Source: Candidatus Pelagibacter sp. (GTDB lineage: Bacteria; Pseudomonadota; Alphaproteobacteria; Pelagibacterales; Pelagibacteraceae). From it: a stretch of 7,481 nt of DNA. Of this stretch, positions 1 through 6,816 are shown in pieces; position 1 is the stretch's first letter, and each line of letters begins with the position of its first letter. The stretch is taken from contig JAFJTK010000067.1 in the NCBI GenBank assembly GCA_017880265.1, positions 1 to 7,481 on the forward strand, given 5' to 3'. Position numbers and translations under genes: made by a program. Below the pieces are notes generated by a model, which was given only the letters and a program-made list of their open reading frames with translations, was not told where the DNA came from and made no database searches.

Positions 1-21
1 TTACTGGAAAGTGAAAAATAA
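1..21 (+). CDS. ugpE: 3' end of probable UgpE permease (partial)
   Basis: Only the last six codons and a TAA stop are present, reading L-L-E-S-E-K in frame 1. From memory, E. coli UgpE, the inner-membrane permease subunit of the glycerol-3-phosphate importer, ends in GLVDSEK, so the tail fits that family. The next gene is a UgpC-type ATPase starting five bases after this stop, which is the usual ugp operon order. The call rests on a very short peptide plus context; another MalG-type permease could end similarly. Confidence 0.5.
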   Translation, partial: LLESEK

Positions 22-26
22 AGTTT

Positions 27-1079
27 ATGGCTAAAATAAATTTACAAAAAATTAAAAAATCATATGGGAGCAATACAGTAATCCATAATTTAAGTGCTGA
101 TATTGCAGATGGTGAATTAATTGTGATAGTTGGACCTTCTGGCTGTGGAAAATCAACTTTGCTAAGAATGGTTGCTGGTCTAGAGGAAATTAATAGTGGT
201 GAAATCATAATCAATGACAAAAAAATGAATGATTTAGAGCCTATGGAAAGAAATATTGCAATGGTATTTCAAAATTATGCTCTTTATCCGCATATGACTG
301 TTTTTGAAAATATGTCGTATGGTTTAAAAATTCAAAAAACTCCAAAAGATGAGATTATTTCAAGAGTAAATGAAGCTGCTGAAATTTTAGAATTGAGCGA
401 ATTGTTAGAGAGAAAACCAAACCAACTATCAGGTGGTCAAAGACAAAGAGTAGCAATGGGTAGAGCAATCGTCAGAAAACCCGAAGTTTTTTTATTTGAT
501 GAACCATTATCAAATCTTGATGCTAAATTGAGAGTTCAAATGAGGTTAGAAATTAAAAAACTTCAAAGAAAATTAAATGTGACTTCTTTATATGTTACAC
601 ACGACCAAGTGGAAGCAATGACACTCGCAGATAAGATGATAGTAATGAACGAGGGAAATGTTGAGCACATAGGAACACCACTTGATGTTTATCAACAACC
701 CAAAACATTGTTTACGGCACAATTTATTGGAAGTCCTGCTATGAACATTTTAGATGGAAGTACAGATGGAAGTGAAATTAAAATTGGAAATTTTAAAACT
801 TCATCACCATTTTCTTATATTGGTGATATTTACTTTGGTATTAGACCTGAGCATTTAACAATAGATAAAGAGGGACCCATTAAAGCAGTTGTAGAATTTA
901 TTGAACTCATTGGCTCAAACACACTAATTCATTGTAGGTTACAGGCAACTAATGAGGTAATTGTTGTGAGTGCACCTGGAATAATAGAAGAAGATTTATC
1001 TCGAAAAGAAATAGGTTTAAATTTTGATCAATCTAAAATTCATTTATTTGATCAAAAAAATAATATGAGGATCAATTAA
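27..1079 (+). CDS. ugpC: sn-glycerol-3-phosphate ABC transporter ATP-binding protein UgpC
   Basis: This 350-residue protein is an ABC ATPase of the MalK/UgpC class, which powers import through a pair of membrane permeases from the cytoplasmic face. Visible motifs are the Walker [10 protein letters not shown] (residues 36-44), Q-loop Q82, signature LSGGQ (134-138), Walker B ending in D158-E159, D-loop SNLD (162-165) and switch H192. A C-terminal TOBE-type regulatory domain follows (about 235-350) and includes GIRPEH (271-276). The length matches the family (about 350-370). The ATG at 27 gives the usual short N-terminus before the first strand; the Shine-Dalgarno sequence is weak. It lies five bases after a UgpE-like tail and two bases before a glycerophosphodiesterase, which favours glycerol-3-phosphate or glycerophosphodiester transport over sugar transport. 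Sequence alone would not separate UgpC from MalK-type sugar ATPases. Confidence 0.88.
   Translation: MAKINLQKIKKSYGSNTVIHNLSADIADGELIVIVGPSGCGKSTLLRMVAGLEEINSGEIIINDKKMNDLEPMERNIAMVFQNYALYPHMTVFENMSYGLKIQKTPKDEIISRVNEAAEILELSELLERKPNQLSGGQRQRVAMGRAIVRKPEVFLFDEPLSNLDAKLRVQMRLEIKKLQRKLNVTSLYVTHDQVEAMTLADKMIVMNEGNVEHIGTPLDVYQQPKTLFTAQFIGSPAMNILDGSTDGSEIKIGNFKTSSPFSYIGDIYFGIRPEHLTIDKEGPIKAVVEFIELIGSNTLIHCRLQATNEVIVVSAPGIIEEDLSRKEIGLNFDQSKIHLFDQKNNMRIN
1067..1071 (+). promoter_or_regulatory. ribosome binding site deciding the TTG start of ugpQ
   Basis: GAGGA lies inside the last codons of ugpC, ten bases before TTG at 1082. There is no ATG or GTG start close enough to leave the N-terminal strand and the HRG motif intact. 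The site therefore supports a TTG start and translational coupling to ugpC. Confidence 0.55.
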
Positions 1080-1081
1080 AA

Positions 1082-2002
1082 TTGATTTTATCAAAACCGA
1101 ATTACATTAAAATATATGGTCACCGTGGAGCTAGAGGTGATATGCCAGAAAATACCTTATCTGGATTTAATTATATTTTTGAAAACGATATATTAGCATT
1201 TGAAACAGATGTGTTAATTTCTAAAGATAAAATTCCTGTCATCACTCATGATTTTTTTTTAAACCCAGATTTTACAAAGGATAATAATGGCAACTGGATT
1301 AAAAGAGATAATATAAAAATTTATGATTTAGATTATGATGAGTTAGCCAAATATGACGTTGGAGAATTAAATAAATCAACACGATACGGCAAAAGATTTA
1401 AAGATCAAAAAACTATTAACAATCAAAAAATAATTAAACTTAAAGAATTATTAGATTTGATTGAAATTTTTCCAAAGGAAGATTTTTTTATAAATTTAGA
1501 GATAAAATCATCACCGCTAGAGGAAGGTTTAACACCTAGTCCTCAAGAAATGGTAAATTATGTGAAGAAAGAAATTTTAAAATCTAAATATTTTGATAAA
1601 TTTTTAATTTCATCTTTTGATTGGAGAATTTTATCTGAATGTAAAAAACAATTACCTAACACGTTAAGAGGTTACCTCACATTTCAACAAGATTTAGGTT
1701 CTTCCAAAAAAACAATTTATCCGGGTTCTCCATGGATGGATACAAAAGAGCAATTTAATATGTTTGAATTACCCAAATTGATTAACAAATTAGAAGGCCA
1801 TGTTTGGTGCGCATTTCATAGAGATATAACAAAACAAAATGTGGCTATGGCCCATGATCTTGGAATGGGCGTAAATGTTTGGACCGTCAATAGTGAAAGC
1901 GACATGATTAAAATGATTAATTATGGTGTAGATGGAATTATAACAGATTTTCCAAATAGACTTAAAAAAGTATGTGAAACTAATAATGTAAAGTGGTTTT
2001 AA
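1082..2002 (+). CDS. ugpQ: Cytoplasmic glycerophosphodiester phosphodiesterase
   Basis: This 306-residue GDPD-family TIM-barrel enzyme hydrolyses glycerophosphodiesters (such as glycerophosphocholine or -ethanolamine) to glycerol-3-phosphate and an alcohol. Hallmarks visible are HRG (14-16) followed by PENT (22-25), E41-T-D43, the second catalytic histidine H56-D57, metal ligand E140 in NLEIK, and the C-terminal VWTVN and DGIITDFP strands. These match the catalytic His pair and the acidic metal-binding set of the family. No signal peptide or membrane segment is seen, so it is probably cytoplasmic like UgpQ. It is longer than E. coli UgpQ (about 247 residues), with extra sequence around residues 60-120 and 195-240. 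The start is TTG, two bases after the ugpC stop, supported by GAGGA upstream. Position as the last gene of the ugp operon suggests that imported diesters are cleaved after uptake. The natural diester is not known from sequence. Confidence 0.87.
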   Translation: MILSKPNYIKIYGHRGARGDMPENTLSGFNYIFENDILAFETDVLISKDKIPVITHDFFLNPDFTKDNNGNWIKRDNIKIYDLDYDELAKYDVGELNKSTRYGKRFKDQKTINNQKIIKLKELLDLIEIFPKEDFFINLEIKSSPLEEGLTPSPQEMVNYVKKEILKSKYFDKFLISSFDWRILSECKKQLPNTLRGYLTFQQDLGSSKKTIYPGSPWMDTKEQFNMFELPKLINKLEGHVWCAFHRDITKQNVAMAHDLGMGVNVWTVNSESDMIKMINYGVDGIITDFPNRLKKVCETNNVKWF

Positions 2003-2025
2003 TATTTCGATGAATTAAATTAGTT

Positions 2026-2403
2026 TCAACTGTCTATTTTTGAAAAGGCACAAATTTTATTTCCATCAAGATCTCGAACATAACAATAATAATCACCTGA
2101 CCTTATTCCTGGAGCTCCTTCATCTTTCGCTCCTAGTTTTATTGCAGTATTATAAAAACTATTCACTATATCTTTAGAGTTCACCAAAAAAGATATTTGG
2201 GTTCCATTGCCAAAAGTTGCTTTTTCTTTGTTAACAGGATTAGTTATATAAAATTCAATTTCATCAGGCTTTTCGTTTAATCCATAGCCTGCATACTTTT
2301 CATTTGTTACCATTCTTTGTAGCTCAATTGTAGCTAGTAAGGTGTCATAGAATTTAATTGCCTTATCAAGATTGTTAGTACCAACCATTACAAAACCAAT
2401 CAC
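2026..2403 (-). CDS. Small VOC (glyoxalase/bleomycin resistance fold) protein
   Basis: This 125-residue single-domain protein has the two beta-alpha-beta-beta-beta modules of the vicinal-oxygen-chelate superfamily: GTNNLDKAIKFYD near the N-terminus (8-20) and YYCYVRDLDGNKICAF near the C-terminus (105-120). The usual metal-binding positions look substituted: V5 where the first-strand His is expected, T68/Q69 at the second-module His, and C118/A119 where the last-strand Glu is expected. It may therefore not be a metal-dependent glyoxalase. The start is GTG, three bases after the aldehyde dehydrogenase stop, with GGAAG six bases upstream; an internal ATG at residue 6 would cut into the first strand. 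It is the last gene of the three-gene leftward operon, and its role there is unknown. Lactoylglutathione lyase-like annotation would be generic and should not be read as function. Confidence 0.78.
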   Translation of the reverse strand: MIGFVMVGTNNLDKAIKFYDTLLATIELQRMVTNEKYAGYGLNEKPDEIEFYITNPVNKEKATFGNGTQISFLVNSKDIVNSFYNTAIKLGAKDEGAPGIRSGDYYCYVRDLDGNKICAFSKIDS

Positions 2404-2406
2404 AAA

Positions 2407-3837
2407 CTACTTCCAGCCTGTAACTGTTTTAACTTCAAGATATTCTTCAAGCCCCCACACACCACCTTCACGACCATTCCCAGATTGTCTATATCCTCCA
2501 AAGGGAGTTCCAGCATCTGCTGGTTGACCGTTTATATATACGCAGCCCGATCTTAATTTTTGTGCTACTCGATGAGCTTTTGCTTTATCTTCAGTTTGTA
2601 AATAATTTCCTAAACCATAAGATGTATCATTAACAATATTTATTGCTTCTTCTTCTGTATCAAATGGAATGATTGATAAAACTGGACCAAAGATTTCTTC
2701 TTTAGCTATTCTCATTTCATTTGTAACATCTGTAAATATTGTTGGTTTAATAAAATAACCTTTATTCAAACCATTGGGTAATTCTGGTCCACCTGCAGCT
2801 AATGTTGCACCCTCTGAAATTCCACTTTCAATTAAACTGATAATTTTATCATATTGAGTTTTTGAAATTACAGGTCCAATGTGATCTCCTTTTTTTGAAG
2901 CTTGATCCACTTGAATTTTATTTGCCTCATCCACTGCATCGCTTACTGCTCTTTCATAAATAGATTTTTCAACCAACATTCTTGTTGGAGCATCACAAGA
3001 TTGACCAGAATTACTCATTACATTTCGAATACCATCTCTTACTGCATTTTTATAACTGTCAGCAAAAACAATATTTCCACCTTTACCACCCAGTTCAAGA
3101 CAAACTCTTTTGATTGTATCTGCTGCATTTTTTGAAATTAACCTTCCAGCTCTTGTAGAACCTGTAAATGAAACCATATCAATATCAGGATGACTTGATA
3201 TTTGAGATCCAACTCCAACCCCATCTCCATTAACTAGATTAAATACCCCTTTTGGAAACCCAACTTCATCTATCATTTCTGCAAATAACATCGCTGAAAT
3301 AGGCGCTATTTCAGAAGGTTTTAAAATCATTGTACAGCCTGTAGCAAATGCAGGCACAACTTTAAGCGCTATCTGATTTATAGGCCAATTCCAAGGAGTG
3401 ATTAATCCACAAACACCAATAGGCTCATAGTAAATATGATTATTTGATTTTTCATCAAAGTGTTCATCGAATTTAAATTCTTTTAATCTTAAAATAAAAT
3501 CCTCTAAGTGAGCTTGACCCGATGCTGTTTGAACATCAGTTGCCCAATCCATAGGAGCACCCATCTCTAATGAAATAGCTTCTGCCATTTCTCCAAATCT
3601 TTTTTTATAAACTAAGAGTAATTTTTCTAAATAATCTATTCGTTCCTCTTTAGTAGTTTCTTTCCAGCTTTCAAAAGCAGTTTTAGCTGCCTTAACTGCA
3701 AGATCGGTATCTTCTTTTGAGCCTAATGAAATAGTTGCAAACGGTTCTTCATTACAAGGATTGATAACCTCACAATCATTTTCTTTATAAGGGTTTACCC
3801 ATTCACCATTAATATAGAATTTTCTTTTATCTAACAT
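2407..3837 (-). CDS. NAD(P)-dependent aldehyde dehydrogenase family protein
   Basis: This is a complete 476-residue ALDH-superfamily enzyme that oxidises an aldehyde to a carboxylate. Visible residues are the oxyanion-hole N150 in TPWNWP, coenzyme-binding K173 in LKPSE, the FTGST turn (224-228), the general base E248 in LELGGK, the nucleophile C281 in SGQSC, and E381-IFGP (381-385), which contacts the nicotinamide ribose. All catalytic residues are intact and the length is normal. The class (betaine aldehyde, succinate semialdehyde and related) is broad, so the substrate cannot be assigned from motifs. It is the middle gene of the leftward operon, 23 bases after the HIBADH-family gene and three bases before the VOC gene. 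In the known ectoine pathway an ALDH (DoeC) oxidises aspartate semialdehyde, so this protein could take that role beside the DoeA-like gene; that is inference. The Shine-Dalgarno before its ATG is weak. Confidence 0.92.
   Translation of the reverse strand: MLDKRKFYINGEWVNPYKENDCEVINPCNEEPFATISLGSKEDTDLAVKAAKTAFESWKETTKEERIDYLEKLLLVYKKRFGEMAEAISLEMGAPMDWATDVQTASGQAHLEDFILRLKEFKFDEHFDEKSNNHIYYEPIGVCGLITPWNWPINQIALKVVPAFATGCTMILKPSEIAPISAMLFAEMIDEVGFPKGVFNLVNGDGVGVGSQISSHPDIDMVSFTGSTRAGRLISKNAADTIKRVCLELGGKGGNIVFADSYKNAVRDGIRNVMSNSGQSCDAPTRMLVEKSIYERAVSDAVDEANKIQVDQASKKGDHIGPVISKTQYDKIISLIESGISEGATLAAGGPELPNGLNKGYFIKPTIFTDVTNEMRIAKEEIFGPVLSIIPFDTEEEAINIVNDTSYGLGNYLQTEDKAKAHRVAQKLRSGCVYINGQPADAGTPFGGYRQSGNGREGGVWGLEEYLEVKTVTGWK
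2410..2414 (-). promoter_or_regulatory. ribosome binding site deciding the GTG start of the VOC gene
   Basis: On the minus strand, GGAAG within the last codons of the aldehyde dehydrogenase gene precedes the GTG start by six bases. This supports GTG over the internal ATG at residue 6 and suggests translational coupling of the two genes. Confidence 0.5.
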
Positions 3838-3860
3838 TTTATTTTAACTTATCACAATAA

Positions 3861-4802
3861 TTATATTTCATATCCTTTTTCTTCAGGCTCATTATCTATA
3901 AGCTCTTCTGGAAAACCTTCTGCTCTAAAATCTATATTATTAATATCTTCCATTCTTTTAACAATCATTGAAGACCAAGCTCTAGAACCATATTTTTTTT
4001 GACCATCTTTAAAAATTTCAACAACTTTAGGAGAAATTTCTAAAGGAGCGCCTAATTTTTTTGCAAGGTCATCAAATAAGCCAGTATCTTTTAAAACTAA
4101 ATCCATAGTAAAATTTATATTATAAGAACCATTTAATATCACTTGGCTTTCAGTTTCATGGACAAAAGAGTTTCCTGAAGAAACAGCAATTCCTTTATAA
4201 GCTTTAGCAAGATCTAAATTTGATTTTTTAGCAACCGTCCAAGCCTCACCTAGAGCAACTAAATGAACAGAAGCTAAATAATTAGTAATAACTTTTAAAA
4301 CGGTTGCACTACCCAATTCACCTGTGTGTAAAATTTTTCTTCCCATTACTGTTAGGGCAGGTAAAATTTTTTCAAATGCTTTTCTTTCACCACCAACAAA
4401 TATTGCAATGTTCCCTGTAGCAGCTCTATGACATCCTCCACTGACTGGTCCGTCTAAAGGGATGGCTTTTTTAGCAATTATTTTTTTGCTAATTCTTTTA
4501 ATCTCAGCTTCATCTGTCGTACTCATTTCTAACCAAATTTTATTTTCAGATAATCCATTAATAACACCATCTTCTGCCTCCATTACCTCAGCACAAATTT
4601 TAGGAGAAGGTAAGCAAGTGATAATTAAATCAACTTGTTCAGCTAATTCTTTTGCAGAATTTGCAACTTTTGCTCCTAAATCTTTAAATGACTGAGTAAG
4701 ATTTTTATCTAAATCTCTAACTGTTAAATCAAAGTTATTTCTCAACAAACTTCCTGCTAATTTACCTCCAACATTGCCCAAGCCAATAAAACCAACCTTC
4801 AT
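3861..4802 (-). CDS. NAD-dependent beta-hydroxyacid dehydrogenase (3-hydroxyisobutyrate dehydrogenase family)
   Basis: This 313-residue protein has the two-domain beta-hydroxyacid dehydrogenase architecture, with an N-terminal Rossmann domain and an all-helical C-terminal domain. Visible are the nucleotide loop GLGNVG (7-12), D30 at the end of strand 2 (which favours NAD over NADP), STT (94-96), the substrate loop D117-G-P-V-S-G-G (117-123), catalytic K170 followed by N174, and KDTGL (238-242). The family oxidises beta-hydroxy acids such as 3-hydroxyisobutyrate, tartronate semialdehyde's reduced form or L-serine. Two features are unusual: GLGxVG where GLGxMG is common, and C124-H125-R126 after the SGG loop, where a glycine is typical at R126. 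The C-terminus carries an acidic tail from about 292. It is the first gene of the leftward operon, with a strong Shine-Dalgarno. The substrate is not assignable; a 3-hydroxy acid made by the divergent genes is plausible. Confidence 0.87.
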   Translation of the reverse strand: MKVGFIGLGNVGGKLAGSLLRNNFDLTVRDLDKNLTQSFKDLGAKVANSAKELAEQVDLIITCLPSPKICAEVMEAEDGVINGLSENKIWLEMSTTDEAEIKRISKKIIAKKAIPLDGPVSGGCHRAATGNIAIFVGGERKAFEKILPALTVMGRKILHTGELGSATVLKVITNYLASVHLVALGEAWTVAKKSNLDLAKAYKGIAVSSGNSFVHETESQVILNGSYNINFTMDLVLKDTGLFDDLAKKLGAPLEISPKVVEIFKDGQKKYGSRAWSSMIVKRMEDINNIDFRAEGFPEELIDNEPEEKGYEI

Positions 4803-4862
4803 TAATGTCTCCTTAATTTTGATGAATATTTAGGTGCTGATGTTATATTTGTTTTAAAAATT
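4803..4862. promoter_or_regulatory. divergent intergenic region, probable bidirectional promoter
   Basis: These 60 bases separate the starts of the leftward dehydrogenase operon and the rightward eutA-doeA genes, so both promoters should lie here or overlap the coding ends. On the plus strand TATATT (4844-4849) is a -10 candidate with a poor TTGATG -35 (4819-4824) at a 19-base spacing. On the minus strand TATAAC (4847-4842) is a -10 candidate overlapping it. Neither pair is strong, and no clear operator palindrome was found. Confidence 0.35.
4808..4814 (-). promoter_or_regulatory. strong ribosome binding site of the HIBADH-family gene
   Basis: AAGGAGA on the minus strand lies five bases before the ATG at 4802. 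It is the best Shine-Dalgarno in the window and fixes this start. The divergent gene at 4863 has none, so the two sides of this intergenic region differ in translation signals. Confidence 0.7.
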
Positions 4863-5606
4863 ATGCACTCTGTAAAAATTGAACCAAAATATGCAGAACT
4901 TTCAAACCCTAGAGTGGGATTAATTGCATTAGCTACTGATTTTAGAATAGAAAAAGACTTTATAAGTGTCATCAAAGATCAAAACATAGATTTTTTTGTC
5001 AATAGAATTCATTGTTACTTTCCTTTGACTAGTGAAAATTTAATTAAGATGTCAGGCACAGTTACTGAGATATCAGAAGATATTTTGCCAAATGAAAAAT
5101 TAGATTGTGTTGTTTACGGGTGTACCTCAGGAACTATTGCTGCAGGATATGAAAATATTAAAAAGAAAATTAATTTAGCAAAACCAGAGGCTGAAGTTAC
5201 CACTCCAAGTACAGCAGCAATTAATGCATTAAAAAAAATGAATATTAAAAAAATTGCGATCTTTACTCCGTATTCAAAAGTTTTAAATGATGAAGTCATT
5301 GACTATTTTAAAAGTGAAAACTTTGAGGTTTCTTCAAATGCCTACTTTGATATTTTAAGTGATTTAGATATTGGTAAAGTAGATGAAGATTATCTTTATG
5401 AAACTTTATCAAAGATGGATCTTGGAGATGCAGATGCTCTCTTTATTTCTTGTACAGCTTTACCAGCCCTTTCCATTATTGATAAACTTGAGAAAAAATT
5501 AAACAAAGTAGTTCTTTCAAGTAATCAAGTATTAATTTGGGACACATTGCAATCAATTGGAAAAAAAAATTCAATTGAAGGTTTTGGAAAACTATTTAAG
5601 AATTAG
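4863..5606 (+). CDS. eutA: Asp/Glu racemase superfamily protein, EutA / maleate isomerase-like
   Basis: This 247-residue cytoplasmic protein belongs to the cofactor-independent Asp/Glu racemase, maleate cis-trans isomerase and arylmalonate decarboxylase group. These enzymes use a pair of active-site cysteines, seen here as C87 in YGCTSGT and C197 in ISCTALPA, one in each half of the pseudo-symmetric fold. The C-terminal SSNQVLIWDTLQ (219-230) is typical of maleate isomerase/EutA relatives. It lies four bases upstream of a DoeA/EutD-like hydrolase. In alphaproteobacterial eut operons EutA occurs with EutD, and EutA-EutB-EutC have been proposed to act on hydroxyectoine, so context favours EutA over maleate isomerase. 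The biochemical reaction of EutA is less certain than that of EutD. The ATG at 4863 has no Shine-Dalgarno and lies about 14 bases from a possible -10, so a very short leader is possible. Confidence 0.78.
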   Translation: MHSVKIEPKYAELSNPRVGLIALATDFRIEKDFISVIKDQNIDFFVNRIHCYFPLTSENLIKMSGTVTEISEDILPNEKLDCVVYGCTSGTIAAGYENIKKKINLAKPEAEVTTPSTAAINALKKMNIKKIAIFTPYSKVLNDEVIDYFKSENFEVSSNAYFDILSDLDIGKVDEDYLYETLSKMDLGDADALFISCTALPALSIIDKLEKKLNKVVLSSNQVLIWDTLQSIGKKNSIEGFGKLFKN

Positions 5607-5610
5607 ATAT

Positions 5611-6777
5611 ATGGATTTTACAAAAGAAGAATACCAACGAAGATTAAAAAAAGTTCAAAAGATGATGCAGGAAAAAGGCATCGAGTTATTAATTTCACAT
5701 GATACGAATAATTTAAATTATTTAACCGGTTATGATGCCTGGTCTTTTTATTATGCTCAATGTGCAATTGTTCATGTAAATGCCGAAGAGCCTTTATGTT
5801 TTGTAAGAGCGCAAGACTCAGGAGGAGCCTATATTAAAACATATCTTAAAGATGAAAATATTATAGTTTACGACGAAGGTTATATTCATACTTGGCCAAA
5901 ACATCCGTATGATTATTTAGTTCAAGTTATAAAAGATAGAAAATGGGATAAACTTTCTGTTGGTGTAGAAATGGATGCCCATTATTACACAGCATTTTGT
6001 CATGAAAAAATTAAACAAGGTTTACCAAATGCTAAAATAGTAGATAGCGATAGACTTGTTAACTGGGCAAGATTAGTAAAATCAGATGCTGAAATTGGAT
6101 ATATGAAATCTGCTGCTTTAATTTCTCAAAAAGCAATGAAGACTGCAATGGAAGTTATAAATCCTGGAGTAAGACAATGCGATGCAGTAGGTGAAATTCA
6201 AAAAGCATTATTTTATGGAACAGAAGAATTTGGTGGAGAGTACTCAAGTATTGCAACTTTACTTCCAACAGGAAAGGGGACATCAGCTTCACATTTAACA
6301 GCTACCCAAGATAAGTTTGTTGAAGGGGAAGCAACCATTGTTGAATTGTCAGGTGTGTATAAAAGATATCATGCACCAATGGCTAGAACGGTCTTACTTG
6401 GCAAGCCAGATCAATTAAAAATTGACACTATGAAAAAAACCATTGAAGCATTAGAAACTGGAATTAGTGCAATAAAACCAGGCAATACTGTTGATGATGT
6501 GGCACAAGCTTTTTGGAAAATATTAGATAAATACGGTATCGAAAAGAAATCTAGAACCGGATATTCAATTGGAATTGGCTACCCACCTGATTGGGGAGAA
6601 CATACTCTTAATATATATAAAGGAGACATGACTGTTCTAGAGCCCAATGTTTGTTTTCACATGATTGCTGTGATGCAATTTGGTGATTGGGGTGTTGAGG
6701 CATCTGAAGCTATTCGTGTAACTGAAACGGGCAGTGAATTATTTTGCAAAATGAGTAAAGAATTGCACATTAAATAA
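5611..6777 (+). CDS. doeA: Ectoine hydrolase-like M24-fold protein (DoeA/EutD)
   Basis: This 388-residue protein has an N-terminal creatinase/prolidase-like domain (about 4-130) and a pita-bread M24 domain (about 150-385). Ectoine hydrolase opens the ectoine ring to N-acetyl-diaminobutyrate. From memory, Halomonas DoeA shares its start (FTREE against FTKEE here), LTGYD.WSFY, the YKRYH.P..RT segment (250-260), SRTGY.IG..YPPDWGE (314-330) and DWG.E..E near the C-terminus. The five M24 metal ligands are replaced (E245, P256, Y318, I352, S365), as in DoeA, so it is not an aminopeptidase. E245 and H228 are likely catalytic: a covalent glutamate mechanism is described for EutD, and H228 aligns with the creatinase histidine. 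The ATG at 5611 is chosen because homologues begin there; an in-frame ATG at 5557 would overlap eutA by 50 bases. Another cyclic amidine or amide substrate cannot be excluded. Confidence 0.82.
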   Translation: MDFTKEEYQRRLKKVQKMMQEKGIELLISHDTNNLNYLTGYDAWSFYYAQCAIVHVNAEEPLCFVRAQDSGGAYIKTYLKDENIIVYDEGYIHTWPKHPYDYLVQVIKDRKWDKLSVGVEMDAHYYTAFCHEKIKQGLPNAKIVDSDRLVNWARLVKSDAEIGYMKSAALISQKAMKTAMEVINPGVRQCDAVGEIQKALFYGTEEFGGEYSSIATLLPTGKGTSASHLTATQDKFVEGEATIVELSGVYKRYHAPMARTVLLGKPDQLKIDTMKKTIEALETGISAIKPGNTVDDVAQAFWKILDKYGIEKKSRTGYSIGIGYPPDWGEHTLNIYKGDMTVLEPNVCFHMIAVMQFGDWGVEASEAIRVTETGSELFCKMSKELHIK

Positions 6778-6782
6778 ATTAC

Positions 6783-6793
6783 TTGATTATCAA
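6783..6793. repeat. short palindrome upstream of the PotA-type gene
   Basis: TTGAT-T-ATCAA is an 11-base palindrome with a single central base, located 23 bases before the ATG at 6817. It is too short and T-poor downstream to be a terminator. It could be a regulator half-site pair, but a palindrome of this size is not rare in AT-rich DNA. Confidence 0.2.
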
Positions 6794-6816
6794 TCTAACA
6801 AATGTTTTAAAGTAAT

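Noticed and set aside
261..281. 21-base exact repeat with 7063-7083, plus a 13-base match at 291-303 and 7093-7105
   Set aside because: Both copies encode the conserved MVFQNYA and HMTV Q-loop segment of the two ABC ATPases, so shared protein sequence and codon bias explain it; no sign of a mobile element or recent duplication.
2902..3135. 77-codon open frame on the + strand
   Set aside because: It lies wholly inside the aldehyde dehydrogenase gene on the other strand, over its catalytic Cys region, and the peptide has no recognisable features; a frame shadow.
4462..4695. 77-codon open frame on the + strand with a hydrophobic start
   Set aside because: It is antisense to the conserved Rossmann domain of the HIBADH-family gene. 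The hydrophobic stretch is what the complement of Lys/Asn/Glu-rich AT-rich coding DNA gives.
4826..4850. AATAT...ATATT inverted ends in the divergent spacer as an operator
   Set aside because: Only five outer bases pair and the fifteen central bases do not, which is expected by chance at this base composition.
5114..5299. 61-codon open frame on the - strand resembling a membrane peptide
   Set aside because: It is antisense to the eutA-like gene over its conserved cysteine motif; no start signal or homology recognised.
5557..5610. In-frame upstream ATG for the doeA-like gene adding 18 residues
   Set aside because: It would overlap eutA by 50 bases and add a Lys-rich segment not expected in the family; ATG 5611 matches the homologous N-terminus and gives a normal four-base gap.
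5611..6777. Annotation as Xaa-Pro aminopeptidase or creatinase
   Set aside because: The M24 metal ligands are absent, and the YKRYH.P and PPDWGE segments match ectoine hydrolase better than creatinase or aminopeptidase P.
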